Made by a program: the position numbers and the translations under genes. A stretch of 64,000 nucleotides of DNA. Source: Curculioniphilus buchneri (GTDB lineage Bacteria; Pseudomonadota; Gammaproteobacteria; Enterobacterales; Enterobacteriaceae). A model generated the notes under the pieces. The model was not told where the DNA came from, did not search any database, and saw only the letters and a list, made by a program, of their open reading frames with translations. The stretch is taken from NCBI RefSeq assembly GCF_964275155.1, contig NZ_OZ193413.1, positions 248,001-312,000 of the forward strand, written 5' to 3'. Positions 41,516 to 52,532 of the stretch are shown here, piece after piece. Positions within the stretch are counted from its first letter, which is position 1; the number at the start of each line of letters is the position of its first letter.

Positions 41516-42475
41516 ATGACTAAAGGGATATTTTTCGCACTCTGTGCAGGTTTATTATGGGGATTAATTTTTATCGGACCTTTATTACTTCCAGATTATC
41601 CTGGTATGATTCAGTCAGCAGGACGTTATACTGCTTTTGGTCTAATTACTTTACCGTTATCGTGGTGTCAACGTCATCGTTTGCGGAATCTTCATCGAAA
41701 AGATTGGTTCGAAGCGTTCAAGCTTTCTTTAGTTGGTAATTTGATTTATTATACTTGTCTAAGTAGCGCTATTCAACGCATAGGAGCACCTATTTCCACC
41801 ATGATTGTAGGTATACTACCAATGATCTTAGTTGTAACTGCTAATATTATGGATAGAAAACATAACCCAAATAAATTACCATGGAAACGTTTAGTACCTG
41901 CTTTATTTCTTATCGCCATTGGCTTGATTTGTATCAATACTTCTGAATTAAGAAGTAGTGCAGAATTGTTCAATCTTCGGCGTTATTTAAGTGGTATCAT
42001 TTTAGCACTGATAGCTGTTGTATGTTGGACTTGGTATCCCCTTCGTAATGCAAGGTGGCTACAATGCCATTGCCACAAACCTATCACCTGGGCTACAGCA
42101 CAAGGATTAGTTACTTTACCATTAGCTACCATAGCTTATGGTCTTATCTGTTTAGGATTAAGTATAACTCAACAGGAATTTTCAGTACCATTTGGTCCAC
42201 GACCACTTTTTTTTATTTTATTAATGATAACCATTGGTCTATTATGCTCATGGCTAGGTGCATTTTGTTGGAATGAAGCAAGTCAAAGACTGCCTACAAT
42301 ACTTGTGGGACCACTGGTTACATTTGAAACATTATCTGGTTTGGCTTATACTTTCTTGTTACGTGAAATGTGGCCTTCGATCTTAACATTTAGCGGTGTT
42401 ATATGTCTTGTTCTCGGAGTTGCAATAAGTATAAAACCAAAATTAGTAGATCGTGTACCTTATTTTAATCAGTAA
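41516..42475 (+). CDS. DMT-superfamily (EamA-type) inner-membrane transporter
   Basis: 319 residues with about ten hydrophobic segments arranged as two homologous EamA halves (roughly residues 5-140 and 155-305), typical of drug/metabolite exporters of the 10-TMS DMT type. The second half has the usual shape LGAFCWNEASQRLPTILVGPLVTFETLSG. Nothing identifies the substrate; relatives export amino acids, purines or other metabolites. ATG follows AACAGGAACATT. I do not recognise an E. coli orthologue. It stands alone, long spacers on both sides. Retention in so depleted a neighbourhood suggests a role worth keeping, possibly metabolite export to the host (inference). Confidence 0.85.
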   Translation: MTKGIFFALCAGLLWGLIFIGPLLLPDYPGMIQSAGRYTAFGLITLPLSWCQRHRLRNLHRKDWFEAFKLSLVGNLIYYTCLSSAIQRIGAPISTMIVGILPMILVVTANIMDRKHNPNKLPWKRLVPALFLIAIGLICINTSELRSSAELFNLRRYLSGIILALIAVVCWTWYPLRNARWLQCHCHKPITWATAQGLVTLPLATIAYGLICLGLSITQQEFSVPFGPRPLFFILLMITIGLLCSWLGAFCWNEASQRLPTILVGPLVTFETLSGLAYTFLLREMWPSILTFSGVICLVLGVAISIKPKLVDRVPYFNQ

Positions 42476-44152
42476 AAAATGTTAGTTTAAATTAGCGGTA
42501 ATGGTAAACGACGTATATTTTTATATACAGTAAACTGTATCTAATGTTTTTTAAATAAAAAAATTGACTTATTCTTTAGATAAATTATGTTAATAACATA
42601 AGACCTAAGCATCTTAGATATATTCAGGAGTACATTATTTAGCTAAGAGCATCATTAAATATATTTTTTACCTTGTATATTGTTATACCTAGGACGATTT
42701 AGATAACTTTGGCAGTTTTTTATGTAATCTCTATAGTAAAACTAACTTATGTTAATGCATGTTTATTGAATAAATCAATTATTTTGGTTTTCAAGGTAAT
42801 TAATCAACAAGGTATTACACTTAATTAAGTCACATACCAATTTGATATTTTGAAGTGTAATAATAAACATTATCGGTAGATAATGATGTCGTACAATGTG
42901 ATGAAGATACCTAATCCTTATACAAAGTTAAATCACTATTATAATAGTTTTAGATAAAACACTATCTATATCCTCGTATATAGCCACAGTGGACTTAAAT
43001 AAAGCGTTCACTTTAATACGATTCAATTAAATATTTTAATATATCAAAATATCTTTGATATTGTGGACGGAATATTGTATTTATATTAATATTATTAAAC
43101 TCATTAAATGACGTATATTCTTTATTAAAAATCTTCCATAGAATTATTTGAAATATTTTATTTTAAAAATTAAACTGTCTGATACTAGATCAGACCTCAT
43201 TAACATATACTATATATGTTAATAACTTTAATTAATTCATAAATTTTATTGTGGAATTTTCCAAATTAATTTTAGTACTATCTAATTATTCTAATAAAAA
43301 TTATTTTAATAAAGTATTAAAACATGCTATCAATCATTATTGATTCTACTATCTGCATAGTATCTTATCATTTTAGTATCATGACATTATATGAATCTAT
43401 AAAGGTAAATAGTAGTCTTATTAGATATTTATTTTCTAAGAAAATTATTTTATGTTGTGTCATATATTCATCATTTTGTTTAAAAAACTGTTTTACAGAT
43501 GTTTAAGATAATTTTTATTAAAAAGTTTATATGTTTAAATATAAATATATTAAAAAGTAAAATTAAATAAATTTCATTAATTAATGTATATTGTTGTGTC
43601 TTCCTGAATTAAAAAAATTTTTCATAGTTTGTATAAAAAATTTTGAAATAATATTTAGTACATAATTTTTTAATATTTTATATTTTTTAAGAAACAAAAT
43701 TAACTTTTTAAAAAATTTAAATATAGATTTACATAGGTAACAATCGATTTATTACATGAAGATGCAAATTTTTTTGCATCTCAATTCATGAATTTCAATA
43801 AAAAATACAAAATATACTTAATATTTATTAATCAATTTCTATAAAAAATTTATATATATTTGAGCAATAGAATTAACATAATAATCTTATTTTCTTTGCT
43901 AAACATATAATTACTAATTAAGTAAAAATATTTCATATAGTCTATTAATAAAGATTATTTTATAATAGCCATGGATTGTAGTATCTTATTTATCTTAACA
44001 AAAAATAATAGTAATAAAACAAAGCTTATAGGATTCTGATATTTTTAAAAATTGTTTAATTCAATATTAATCCTGTATGTTTACAATGAACTTACATCAC
44101 ACACATATTATGTATATATATAATAAATATAGACATATGTATTATTTAAATT
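42476..44152. other. Gene-free spacer between convergent DMT gene and rnb
   Basis: About 1.7 kb, very AT-rich. A 60-codon open frame at 43324-43506 has no homology I recognise. The bulged hairpin at 43755-43790 is the only notable structure. Confidence 0.6.
43755..43790. repeat. Long bulged hairpin
   Basis: CATGAA (43755-43760) + GATGCAAA (43761-43768), loop TTTT, TTTGCATC (43773-43780), 4-nt bulge TCAA, TTCATG (43785-43790): 14 pairs. It is about 360 bases past the rnb stop. Confidence 0.55.
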
Positions 44153-46081
44153 TTAAATTGGACGAGCAATAATTGTATGAGTTTTTATACATACATCAGT
44201 AATGGTAATTTTGATAGTGTCTGCTTGACGAAAACGTTCCTTACCTTTCACGTATATAATACCTGTCTCTTGATTGCAGATAATCTCGTTTTCTATATTA
44301 TGAATAAATGAAATAGGAACGAAGGCCATAGCACCATTATCTAATAACTGTACTCGCATACCACGGCGACGTACATCAATAATTTTCGATATAAAAAGAT
44401 TGTTATTACCAGCTTGATGTTGAAGAAATGTAGCATATAACCAATTTTTTATATCTCGTTCTGCTATTCGATTTTTCCGACGACGTTCATCTAATATTAA
44501 TATTATTTTTTCATCCAAGCGTTCGGTTACGTTAGTTTTAATTAATTTCTTAAGAAAGCGATGATTAAGCATATCACCATATTTTCTTATAGGTGAGGTC
44601 CAAGTAATATATACATCCACGCCCAGTCCAAAATGCGGGCCTGGCTCAGTACTAATCTTGACAAACGATTGAAAACGACGAATTCGGCTATCTATATAGG
44701 TTGTAGGCAGAGTATTCAATTGTCGGCGCAAAGCACAAAATCCATTCATTGTTAATAATTCTTCTGCCTTAGCATCAATGTTATTGTTACGTAAGATCAA
44801 AATAGCTTTATCAATTAATTTTGGATCAAAACCTTTGTGAATATTATATACACCATAACCACACTTGTCACGTAGAACACGCGCTGCACAAATGTTAGCA
44901 GCGATCATAACTTCTTCAATCATTCGGTTAGCGATACGGCGAGGTTCAATAACAATATCTCTTACTTTACCTGGTTCGTCAAAAATAAAGCGATAATTTA
45001 TCTGATCTTTAAAAATCAATGCATTGTGACTACGCCAAGCACTACGACTCTTGAAAATGGCATGTAGTAACCGAATTTGCCTAATAATTACATCATTTTC
45101 TGGTTGCCATTCTCCGATGTCTTCTAGCCAATCAGAAACGTGATTATAGGCCAATTTAGCTTTGGATTGTATCCAAGCGGTGAAAAATTGTATATCCTCA
45201 GAAAGGATACCATCTTTATGAATTATTATACGACACACTAAAGCTAAGCGACGTTTATAAGGATGAAAAGAACATAGATCATCAGATAACTTCTGTGGAA
45301 GCATAGAAATTTTGAATCCAGGCAAGTAATTGGTGAAAGCACGCTTGCAAGCAATGAGATCTAATTTACTAGCTTCTGGTATCCAAGCTGTAGGATCTGC
45401 AATTGCTACAGTTAGAGTCCATGCTCCATTTGGAGCATCTGATATATAAATAGCATCATCTATATCTTCAGTTCTGTCACTATCAATGGTAATAAAATCC
45501 AGCGCGGTAAGATCTTTACGATGAAAATCGTCAGGTTGAATAAGTTCTTCTGGCATTTCTGGGGCAGTGCGTTCCAGCCCATGACGAGCAAGGATGATCC
45601 ACCAAGGAGCCAAACAATCATTTTTAGTACTGATCCATTCAGTAATTTCTGCATAAAATTGCTGATCGCCTTTTAAAGGATGATGACGCATTTCTGCTAC
45701 CACCCAATCGCCACAATGAAATGATGCTTTGACGTTATGTGAATAAGCCGGAATAGTTTTGTTAATTAATGAACACTCTGGTATTAATGAAATAAAATCA
45801 TTTTTTATCTGTACTTGACCAACAAAGCGCATTAAAAATGGCTCAAGAAGCGTTTCTGGTTCTACAATTTCTCGGCTATTTTCTATTCGCACTACAGCAG
45901 TGATTTTATCACCATGCATTACTTTGTTCATAAAGCATTGTGGGATTAAATAGTTTTTATTTGAATTTACTTCTAAGAATCCAAATCCTTTTTTTGTGGA
46001 TTTTACGACACCTTTGACACGTAGTTTTTTACCGTTCAGTTGTTTTTTTAATTTGATAAGTAGCGGATTACAATGAAACAT
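44153..46081 (-). CDS. rnb: Ribonuclease II, processive 3'-5' exoribonuclease
   Basis: 642 residues (E. coli 644). RNase II degrades single-stranded RNA from the 3' end. Two N-terminal cold-shock domains (VKSTKKGFGFLEV near the start) are followed by the RNB catalytic core with the metal-binding aspartates in TIDSDRTEDIDDAIY, then RRIANRMIEEVMIAANI and RIRRFQSFVKISTEPGPHFGLG, and a C-terminal S1 domain (DVRRRGMRVQLLDNGA). Alignment is collinear with E. coli from MFHCNPLLIKLKKQL to IIARPI. Upstream genes common in E. coli (fabI) are not here. Confidence 0.97.
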   Translation of the reverse strand: MFHCNPLLIKLKKQLNGKKLRVKGVVKSTKKGFGFLEVNSNKNYLIPQCFMNKVMHGDKITAVVRIENSREIVEPETLLEPFLMRFVGQVQIKNDFISLIPECSLINKTIPAYSHNVKASFHCGDWVVAEMRHHPLKGDQQFYAEITEWISTKNDCLAPWWIILARHGLERTAPEMPEELIQPDDFHRKDLTALDFITIDSDRTEDIDDAIYISDAPNGAWTLTVAIADPTAWIPEASKLDLIACKRAFTNYLPGFKISMLPQKLSDDLCSFHPYKRRLALVCRIIIHKDGILSEDIQFFTAWIQSKAKLAYNHVSDWLEDIGEWQPENDVIIRQIRLLHAIFKSRSAWRSHNALIFKDQINYRFIFDEPGKVRDIVIEPRRIANRMIEEVMIAANICAARVLRDKCGYGVYNIHKGFDPKLIDKAILILRNNNIDAKAEELLTMNGFCALRRQLNTLPTTYIDSRIRRFQSFVKISTEPGPHFGLGVDVYITWTSPIRKYGDMLNHRFLKKLIKTNVTERLDEKIILILDERRRKNRIAERDIKNWLYATFLQHQAGNNNLFISKIIDVRRRGMRVQLLDNGAMAFVPISFIHNIENEIICNQETGIIYVKGKERFRQADTIKITITDVCIKTHTIIARPI

Positions 46082-47302
46082 AATATATAGTAAATTTTTA
46101 GTGAATTTTTATAAACTAAATTATGATTGATAATCATACAGAATTCACTATAGGTAACAATGTATATAATATATCATTAATTATGTAGCAAAAAAATATC
46201 TTTTATGTTTATGAGATTATCTATAAAATTAGCTACAATATATAAAATTGCATGGAAAATCATTCCAGATAAAAAACGTATGTAATGAATTATATTCATG
46301 TCAATGAAAGGTATTATCAAAATTAATCTGATATTCGTAGAAAATTGGATCAGTGTTTTGATTTTTAATCAGTGTACACATAAATTGCGTCAGAAACATT
46401 GTCAATCAATATTGTATCTAATATATCACTAATTATAAATTACGGCAGTGTTAGATTATTGTTTTATGTTATTTTATGTTTAAATTTAGTATATAATTTT
46501 TTGCTTTTCTATATATAATTTTCAATAATAGAAATTATATTATATTTTTAGGATGGAGACATATAATATCTTTTTTAATCATGACATGATGTTTCAGTTA
46601 TGAAACATAAACTGTAACAATTAATATATTTATGTAATAATGTTATATTAATAATTATAGATTTGTTCAGAAAATATATTCATCTATCAAATATTAATCA
46701 CTGTGTGCCTAATTATTATTCTTAATATATTGTTAGTCCTAAAATTTATTGAATATTTAAATGTTTAACTTGAATAGTGAAGGTACATACAAAAAATTAT
46801 GGTATAATTATCATATTTATTAATATAATATACATTGAATATATTATTATAGAAAATAAAATTAGCACGTTCATAAAATCATAAATATTTTTTCAAAAAA
46901 AATAAAATATGAAAAGTGATAATTCAGAAGTATCATATACAATATTATACAATAGATATATTACTACTCATTATATATGATATATGGATTACATACAATG
47001 ATCATATAATAGTTGGCATTAAGACGTATAAAATATTTTAAAATACTTCCATAGCTAACCAATAAGATTTATCTTTAATTTAATAATTATACCTGTAATA
47101 TATCGCGATTTTTTAATTGCATTAAACTGGTGTTTTGGTCATAAAAATTTGAGAAATAAGTAGTAATTTTTGTAGTTAACAAAAATATTCACAATATTTT
47201 TGATGCAAATAGCATGCAAATATAGGCTTTATTTTTGTAGTATCTACACAATACAATCTCAATCTATAAAATATCAAATGGTCTCTAGGAGAGATTGTTA
47301 AT
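46082..47302. other. Gene-free spacer downstream of nlpD; rpoS absent
   Basis: About 1.2 kb. In E. coli rpoS follows nlpD; no sigma-factor motif is seen here. ATGTTTCA-GTTA-TGAAACAT (46589-46608) is a perfect 8-bp hairpin. TCTCT-AGG-AGAGA just past nlpD (about 47282-47295) could be a weak terminator. Confidence 0.6.
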
Positions 47303-48325
47303 TTATTGTCGTGGAAGATAACTTAACGGATTTACGGACTGTCCCTTATGACGAATTTCAAAGTGTAATCTTATTGAATTACTGCCACTATTGCCCATAG
47401 TGGCAATTTTTTGCCCTGATTTTACTTTTTGTTGTTCACGAACTAATATTTTATGATTATGAGCATATGCACTTAAGTAGTCATTACTGTGTTTAATGAT
47501 AATCAAATTGCCATATCCTCTTAAAGCATTACCAGCATAGACTACTCGACCATGAGTGGTGGCTAAAATAGGTTGTCCTCGTGAACCTGAAATATCAATT
47601 CCTTTATTTCCGCCTTCTGCCATAGAAAATTGATCAATAATTTTTCCAGTTGTTGGCCAATTCCAATTGATAATGTTTGTATTAGATATAACCATAGGAG
47701 CTGTCTTTACTGCTTTTTTTCTCTTCAAAGGAAGTGTGTTTTTGATATACTGCTTGGTGATACTATTAGGACAATGATTATTTTTATTATTTAGAGAAAT
47801 ATTTGATTGGTTACATTTTTTTTGTATAGAAGAAACAATGACGGTCGCTGATTCAAAATTAGTTTTGTTAGTATTAGATAGCTTAGAACGTTTCATTATT
47901 GCTTTATTGGTCATCAATGTGGGATTATTTAGTACTTGTAAAGTTTGACCTACATTTAATCGATAAGGCTGTACAATCTGATTTTTTTTGGCTAGATGTT
48001 TATAATCATTGCCGGTAATCCAAGCTATATAAAATAGTGTATCTCCTGGTTTGACCTGATAAGTAGCGCTAGAATAATAACCTTTACGAATTTTATCATA
48101 ATGTCTATTATTAATTGTATTGTTCGTTGGCAATACAATAATTTTATTTTTAATGTTTCCAGTTTTAAGTTTAATCTTATCGTGCGTCTGAATTGTTTTA
48201 GGTATGTAATTATCTACGTTGCTTATTGACACGCTGGATGACGTGTTATGAATACATCCTAAACATAAACTAGCTATGCCACAGATTATTGTAACATGAT
48301 GCCGAAAGTACTTCAGGCCTACCAT
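47303..48325 (-). CDS. nlpD: NlpD, LysM/LytM lipoprotein activator of amidase AmiC
   Basis: 340 residues. A lipoprotein signal ends in lipobox LCLGC with Cys24. One LysM domain (about residues 90-133, YQVKPGDTLFYIAWITG...LNVGQTLQV) binds peptidoglycan. The C-terminal LytM/M23-type domain (GNKGIDISGSRGQPI...AYAHNHKI...LHFEIRHKGQSVNPLSYLP) is of the degenerate NlpD type, which activates AmiC rather than cleaving. It acts at the outer membrane during daughter-cell separation. The middle linker is AT-driven (N/K/T-rich). surE, pcm and truD, which lie between nlpD and ispF in E. coli, are missing. Confidence 0.95.
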   Translation of the reverse strand: MVGLKYFRHHVTIICGIASLCLGCIHNTSSSVSISNVDNYIPKTIQTHDKIKLKTGNIKNKIIVLPTNNTINNRHYDKIRKGYYSSATYQVKPGDTLFYIAWITGNDYKHLAKKNQIVQPYRLNVGQTLQVLNNPTLMTNKAIMKRSKLSNTNKTNFESATVIVSSIQKKCNQSNISLNNKNNHCPNSITKQYIKNTLPLKRKKAVKTAPMVISNTNIINWNWPTTGKIIDQFSMAEGGNKGIDISGSRGQPILATTHGRVVYAGNALRGYGNLIIIKHSNDYLSAYAHNHKILVREQQKVKSGQKIATMGNSGSNSIRLHFEIRHKGQSVNPLSYLPRQ

Positions 48326-49787
48326 GCTCGTTGCTCCTTTATGGCAAAAATACTAAATTAATCATCAATCTAAAATACTAGATACTTTTTCATGTATCGT
48401 ATTTTATAAAATAGAATTCAAATTAATACTCAGATTAACAAAAAGATTAATTCATGAAAAGTTTTCTAATTTTTATAAAATTAATTAATTGTGTGATGCA
48501 ATTTTTAAATAAAATTCAAGTTTTTATTAATAAAGAATTAACATTGATTATTGAAGATATTACACGAATAGCATTCGATAATGTTTGTTCATTTACATTA
48601 TCTTTTTCCCATATATTGAATTAACTTCTACTATCATAATTATCTAAATTTTTACTGGCATTAACTATTTTGATAAATCTGCTAAAATAGCAGGACATTA
48701 GATACGTGAATGAGTGCTTAGTTAATATCATGAATTTAGGTTGGTTAAACTTAACAATCCGTTCGTTTTATCGATAAAAATTGAATTTTACATATACGTA
48801 TAAAAAATAACATAAAAATGCAGTATATTTTAAACGGATTATGTCCTAACATAAACATAGTTGATAACACTGACAATCAGACAAAGTAGTTATATTTCCG
48901 TCAAAATATGCTACAATATGTATTAGAAGATATAAATTTAATAAATTTAAAACATGCCTATTTGATTGTGATTTAGTGAAGTACTGTATAATCATATAAA
49001 TTATATGAGGCAAATAATAATTATTAAATATAAAGATATACATTATGCTACTATAATGAGTCTGTGTTTATATGTATGTGTCTTATAATTAAAAAAATTA
49101 AATTCATATTTAAGTCCTTTGATATTCAAGACTACAAATATTAGGGTTTCTTACATTCCGATAATATTACTTTTAATATAAAATACTCATTGAAATCATC
49201 ATGTTAAGATAAAAAATTAATTAATCAAGTAATGTCGATATTATCATTAAAACTCTATATATAATTAGTGAAGTATATTTATTATGAACATATCTAAATA
49301 TATAATAATGTACAATTTTAATAGATTATTTAAATTATGTAAAACATAATCATAACTATCTAATAATTAAATAGTTCAATATAAGAGGCAATCACCACCT
49401 TTTATTTATGAACATAAAAATAGCATTTATGCTTTGCTCTTTATTAAAAATAAATAGTTATTTTATAATGTAATTTATGTTAATATCGTCATTAAATTAA
49501 TTTAATATTATAAAAATTAATTTTTATATCGCCAATTTAACAAATTTTCTTGTAATAAATATTTTTTTAAAAAAAAGATAGACAGATTGTTAAATAAAAA
49601 TTATTCGCTGCATTTAAACAATACATATCTATAACTTATGTTATAAGTATATTACTTATTATAATTGTGAGCCTTCTTCTCCTTTTCAAGGAAAAGGATT
49701 TGATTTAATCATTAGTAATAGTGAATGACATTTTATTTTAAAATTATGATGACTCTGTAAAGGTTAACTTTACTAGTGGCCTTAATT
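48326..49787. other. Spacer where pcm, surE and truD would lie
   Basis: About 1.5 kb, AT-rich. TCCTTTTC-AAG-GAAAAGGA (49680-49698) is a perfect 8-bp hairpin about 90 bases past the ispF stop. A 65-codon minus-strand frame at 48846-49043 resembles nothing. No SurE or TruD motif is seen. Confidence 0.6.
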
Positions 49788-50255
49788 TTAAGTTAAAAGA
49801 ACTATTGCTGTACATGCTATTCCTTCACCACGGCCTGTAAAACCTAGGTATTCAGTACTGGTAGCTTTTACATTAATTAAATCTATATTACAGCTAAGAC
49901 TATTAGCAATATGTATACGCATCTGAGGAATATATAATGCCATTTTAGGAGCTTGAACAATAATAGTGACATCTAAATTACCTATATGATATCCTTGATC
50001 TTCTATTTTTTGCCAGGTTCTTGATAGCAATTTTCGACTATTTGCATTTTTATAAGTCGGATCAGTATCCGGAAATACTGTTCCAATATCGCCACAAGCT
50101 GAGGCTCCTAAAAGAGCATCAATAATTGCATGTAGAACGACGTCTCCATCAGAATAGGAGACTAATCCCTTCGAATAGGGAATGTTGACACCCCCTATAA
50201 TAAGAGGGTGTTTGTCACTAAATCTATGTACATCAAAACCATGTCCAATACGCAT
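49788..50255 (-). CDS. ispF: IspF, 2-C-methyl-D-erythritol 2,4-cyclodiphosphate synthase
   Basis: 155 residues (E. coli 159). The fifth enzyme of the MEP isoprenoid pathway, a cytosolic trimer. Zinc ligands are in GHGFDVHRF (Asp8, His10) and the HAIIDALLGA helix (His42 equivalent). FPDTDPTYK, the hydrophobic-cavity segment and KATSTEYLGFTGRGEGIACTA are conserved. It starts directly after the ispD stop with no gap, so the pair is translationally coupled. Confidence 0.97.
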   Translation of the reverse strand: MRIGHGFDVHRFSDKHPLIIGGVNIPYSKGLVSYSDGDVVLHAIIDALLGASACGDIGTVFPDTDPTYKNANSRKLLSRTWQKIEDQGYHIGNLDVTIIVQAPKMALYIPQMRIHIANSLSCNIDLINVKATSTEYLGFTGRGEGIACTAIVLLT

Positions 50256-50987
50256 TTATATTCTCTCTTGATGACTATTATGAGTTATTTGAGACAGATA
50301 GAATTTTGCTAGTTCTAGATCTTCTGGATAAGTTACTTTAATATTATCTGAACGACCTTGAACTATCAATGGTGTATAACCACAGTACTCCAATGCAGAT
50401 GCTTCATCTGTAATAACGGCTCCTTCTGACAAAACTTTTTCTAAACAAGCGATCAAAAGTTTAAAAGAAAATAGCTGCGGGGTTAAAGCATGCCATAAAT
50501 TATCACGCTCTACAGTATGATCAATTATCTGTGTACCCATACTGGAACGTTTCATAGTATCACGAACAGGAGTTGCCAATATTCCTCCAATGTCTGAACA
50601 TGTAGTAATTTTTGCTAATAGTCGATAAAGATCATCTTTATGTAAACAAGGGCGTACAGCATCGTGAATTAGTATCCACGATGCTCCTTGAGCATAGCGC
50701 AATGCAGCCATTACTGAATCAGTTCGTATCTTCCCACCAATAACAACCTGAACACGTTGATTAGTAGCAACTGATAAGGTATGAAACCACTTATCATTAG
50801 GGTTAATAGCTACTATTACTTTAATGACACATGGTTGATATAAAAGGATGTCGATAGTATACTCTAAAAGAGTTTTTTCGTTTATCGTGAGATACTGTTT
50901 TGGAAAAGCAGTCTGCATACGTCGACCAATACCAGCTGCTGGTAAAATAGCAATTACATCGGGAAATTGATTGACTAATGAGGTCAT
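50256..50987 (-). CDS. ispD: IspD, 2-C-methyl-D-erythritol 4-phosphate cytidylyltransferase
   Basis: 243 residues (E. coli 236). Third enzyme of the MEP pathway, forming CDP-methylerythritol. The CTP-binding loop is PAAGIGRRMQTAFPKQYL; VIGGKIRTDSV, WILIHDAVRPC, ATPVRDTMKR and TDEASALE are the other family motifs. It is followed immediately by ispF and preceded by ftsB, the standard ftsB-ispD-ispF order. Product isoprenoids feed ubiquinone and undecaprenyl phosphate, matching the retained ubiG and YbjG-like genes. Confidence 0.97.
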   Translation of the reverse strand: MTSLVNQFPDVIAILPAAGIGRRMQTAFPKQYLTINEKTLLEYTIDILLYQPCVIKVIVAINPNDKWFHTLSVATNQRVQVVIGGKIRTDSVMAALRYAQGASWILIHDAVRPCLHKDDLYRLLAKITTCSDIGGILATPVRDTMKRSSMGTQIIDHTVERDNLWHALTPQLFSFKLLIACLEKVLSEGAVITDEASALEYCGYTPLIVQGRSDNIKVTYPEDLELAKFYLSQITHNSHQERI

Positions 50988-51025
50988 ATTAATAATAATG
51001 TTATATTATAAGTCATAGTGGGCTA

Positions 51026-51307
51026 TTATTTTGACTGTCGTGGTACAAGACGATAAAATGTCTCACCTGATTTTATCATTCCTAATTCACGACGTGAGCG
51101 TTCTTCAATAGCTTCGTTTCCATTTTTTAATTCATTTATTTCATAACATAGCTGCTTGTTTCTTATTTTAAGTTTTGCGTTATTGTTTTTTTGCTTTTTG
51201 ATATCATTTGAAATACGTATTAAATCATGCATATTATTTTTACCAAACCAAAGTGAATATTGCAACCAAATAAGTACTGCTAACAATAATAATGTAAGTT
51301 TACCCAT
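51026..51307 (-). CDS. ftsB: FtsB, cell division protein of the FtsQLB complex
   Basis: 93 residues from ATG 51305-51307 (E. coli 103). I chose this start because MGKLTLLLLAVLIWLQYSLWFG matches E. coli exactly in position and GGAGG lies 7 bases upstream; an earlier in-frame ATG would add 11 unmatched residues. A single transmembrane helix (about residues 3-20) is followed by a periplasmic coiled coil (about 28-70) and the conserved GETFYRLVP. The C-terminal tail is about ten residues shorter than in E. coli. It is the first gene of the ftsB-ispD-ispF unit. Confidence 0.95.
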   Translation of the reverse strand: MGKLTLLLLAVLIWLQYSLWFGKNNMHDLIRISNDIKKQKNNNAKLKIRNKQLCYEINELKNGNEAIEERSRRELGMIKSGETFYRLVPRQSK

Positions 51308-51935
51308 CGATTGCCTCCAGAAAAATTGAAAGTTCATCATATGAATTTAAATTAGACTTAATACTATCCTATAATTTATATAGAAAAGATTGTGATGATT
51401 TAAGAATCAGAATATTTTATTTTAATTTAAATGATCTTTAAAATCGCTCTGTTAATACACAATTAGTAATACATATAAATATTATATAGATAACACAATA
51501 TATATGCTTATGCTTATTCAATGGAATAAATGAATTGTTGTGCGAAGAAGAAATTAAAATTAATTTCTATAAATTATCAGATGAGTATTATATTTACAGA
51601 CATATTAAAAATATATGATTCAATGAATAAATTATTCATGTACAACAGTGTATTTATACTTTATTTTTTAATTGATATAAGATACCACTGTATGCAATTA
51701 ATTCTATATTTACTGTCAGTAGTAAAAATCAACTAATTGACATCAACCAATATAGTTGTTTTATATGAATAGGAATTGAGTAGTTAATTAATTAATTGCT
51801 GTACAATATTTCAACATAGTTGATTACTGCTAATATGTAATATGATACACTGAAGTAAATTTATATTCTTTATCAATTGATAATTATGCTAGTTGAATTT
51901 TGTGCATACTAATCGTATGTACCTATTTTATTACT
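51308..51935. other. Spacer between ftsB and gmhA
   Basis: About 0.6 kb. The ftsB promoter must be here (minus strand). The 68-codon + frame at 51530-51736 has no homology I can see. Confidence 0.6.
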
Positions 51936-52532
51936 TCATTTTATTTCTGTTGTTGTTTTTAACATTTCTTTTTCAATGATCAAAATCAGAACGTGGATTA
52001 TCTTTATATGCATTTCTTGAATACGGTCAGCATAACCAAAATGAGGTATTCGGATCTCAATATCTGTTCTATCAGCTACTTTTCCACCTCCTCGACCAGT
52101 TAACACAATCGTTTTCATACCTTTGGTATGTGCAGCATCAACAGCTTCTATAATATTTAATGAATTACCAGATGTAGATAAACCCACTAAAACATCACCT
52201 TGTTGACCGATTGCTTCGATATAGCGCGAAAATACTTTTTCATAACCGAAATCGTTGCTGACACAAGAAATATGGCTAGGATCAGAAATGGAGATAGCTG
52301 GATAACTTGGACGCTTCTCTCGATAAAGACCAGTTAGTTCTTCAGCCAAATGCATTGCATCACAGTGCGAACCGCCGTTACCACAAGAAAATAATTTACC
52401 TCCTGATTTAAAAGTATAAGAAATTAACTGAGCTGCATCTTCAATTGACTGTAGATGACGTGCACTGCTAATAAATTTTTGTAGAACATTGACTGATTCA
52501 CTAAATTCATTATAGATCAAATCTTTATACAT
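51936..52532 (-). CDS. gmhA: GmhA, sedoheptulose-7-phosphate isomerase
   Basis: 198 residues from ATG 52530-52532 (E. coli 192), matching MYQDLIRNEL; a GTG six codons upstream is possible but unaligned. First step of ADP-heptose synthesis for the LPS inner core. SIS-fold motifs are CGNGGSHCDAMHLAEELTG, the ligand loop GLSTSGNS, and the metal/active-site PHFGYADRIQEMHIKIIH. The gene (lpcA in older naming) is isolated. It implies at least a heptose-containing LPS core, in keeping with the retained porin. Confidence 0.96.
   Translation of the reverse strand: MYKDLIYNEFSESVNVLQKFISSARHLQSIEDAAQLISYTFKSGGKLFSCGNGGSHCDAMHLAEELTGLYREKRPSYPAISISDPSHISCVSNDFGYEKVFSRYIEAIGQQGDVLVGLSTSGNSLNIIEAVDAAHTKGMKTIVLTGRGGGKVADRTDIEIRIPHFGYADRIQEMHIKIIHVLILIIEKEMLKTTTEIK

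Noticed and set aside
43324..43506. 60-codon open frame on + strand
   Set aside because: AT-driven composition, no recognisable motif, no ribosome site, and located in a decayed spacer.
46589..46608. 8-bp hairpin ATGTTTCA-GTTA-TGAAACAT near an AGGATGGAG ribosome-site-like string
   Set aside because: No open frame follows and no T run is present; not enough to call a leader or terminator.
48846..49043. 65-codon open frame on - strand where surE/pcm once lay
   Set aside because: Does not resemble SurE, Pcm or TruD, and its composition is as expected of random AT-rich DNA.
51530..51736. 68-codon open frame on + strand between ftsB and gmhA
   Set aside because: Low-complexity hydrophobic/AT-codon sequence without homology, likely lying over the ftsB promoter region.
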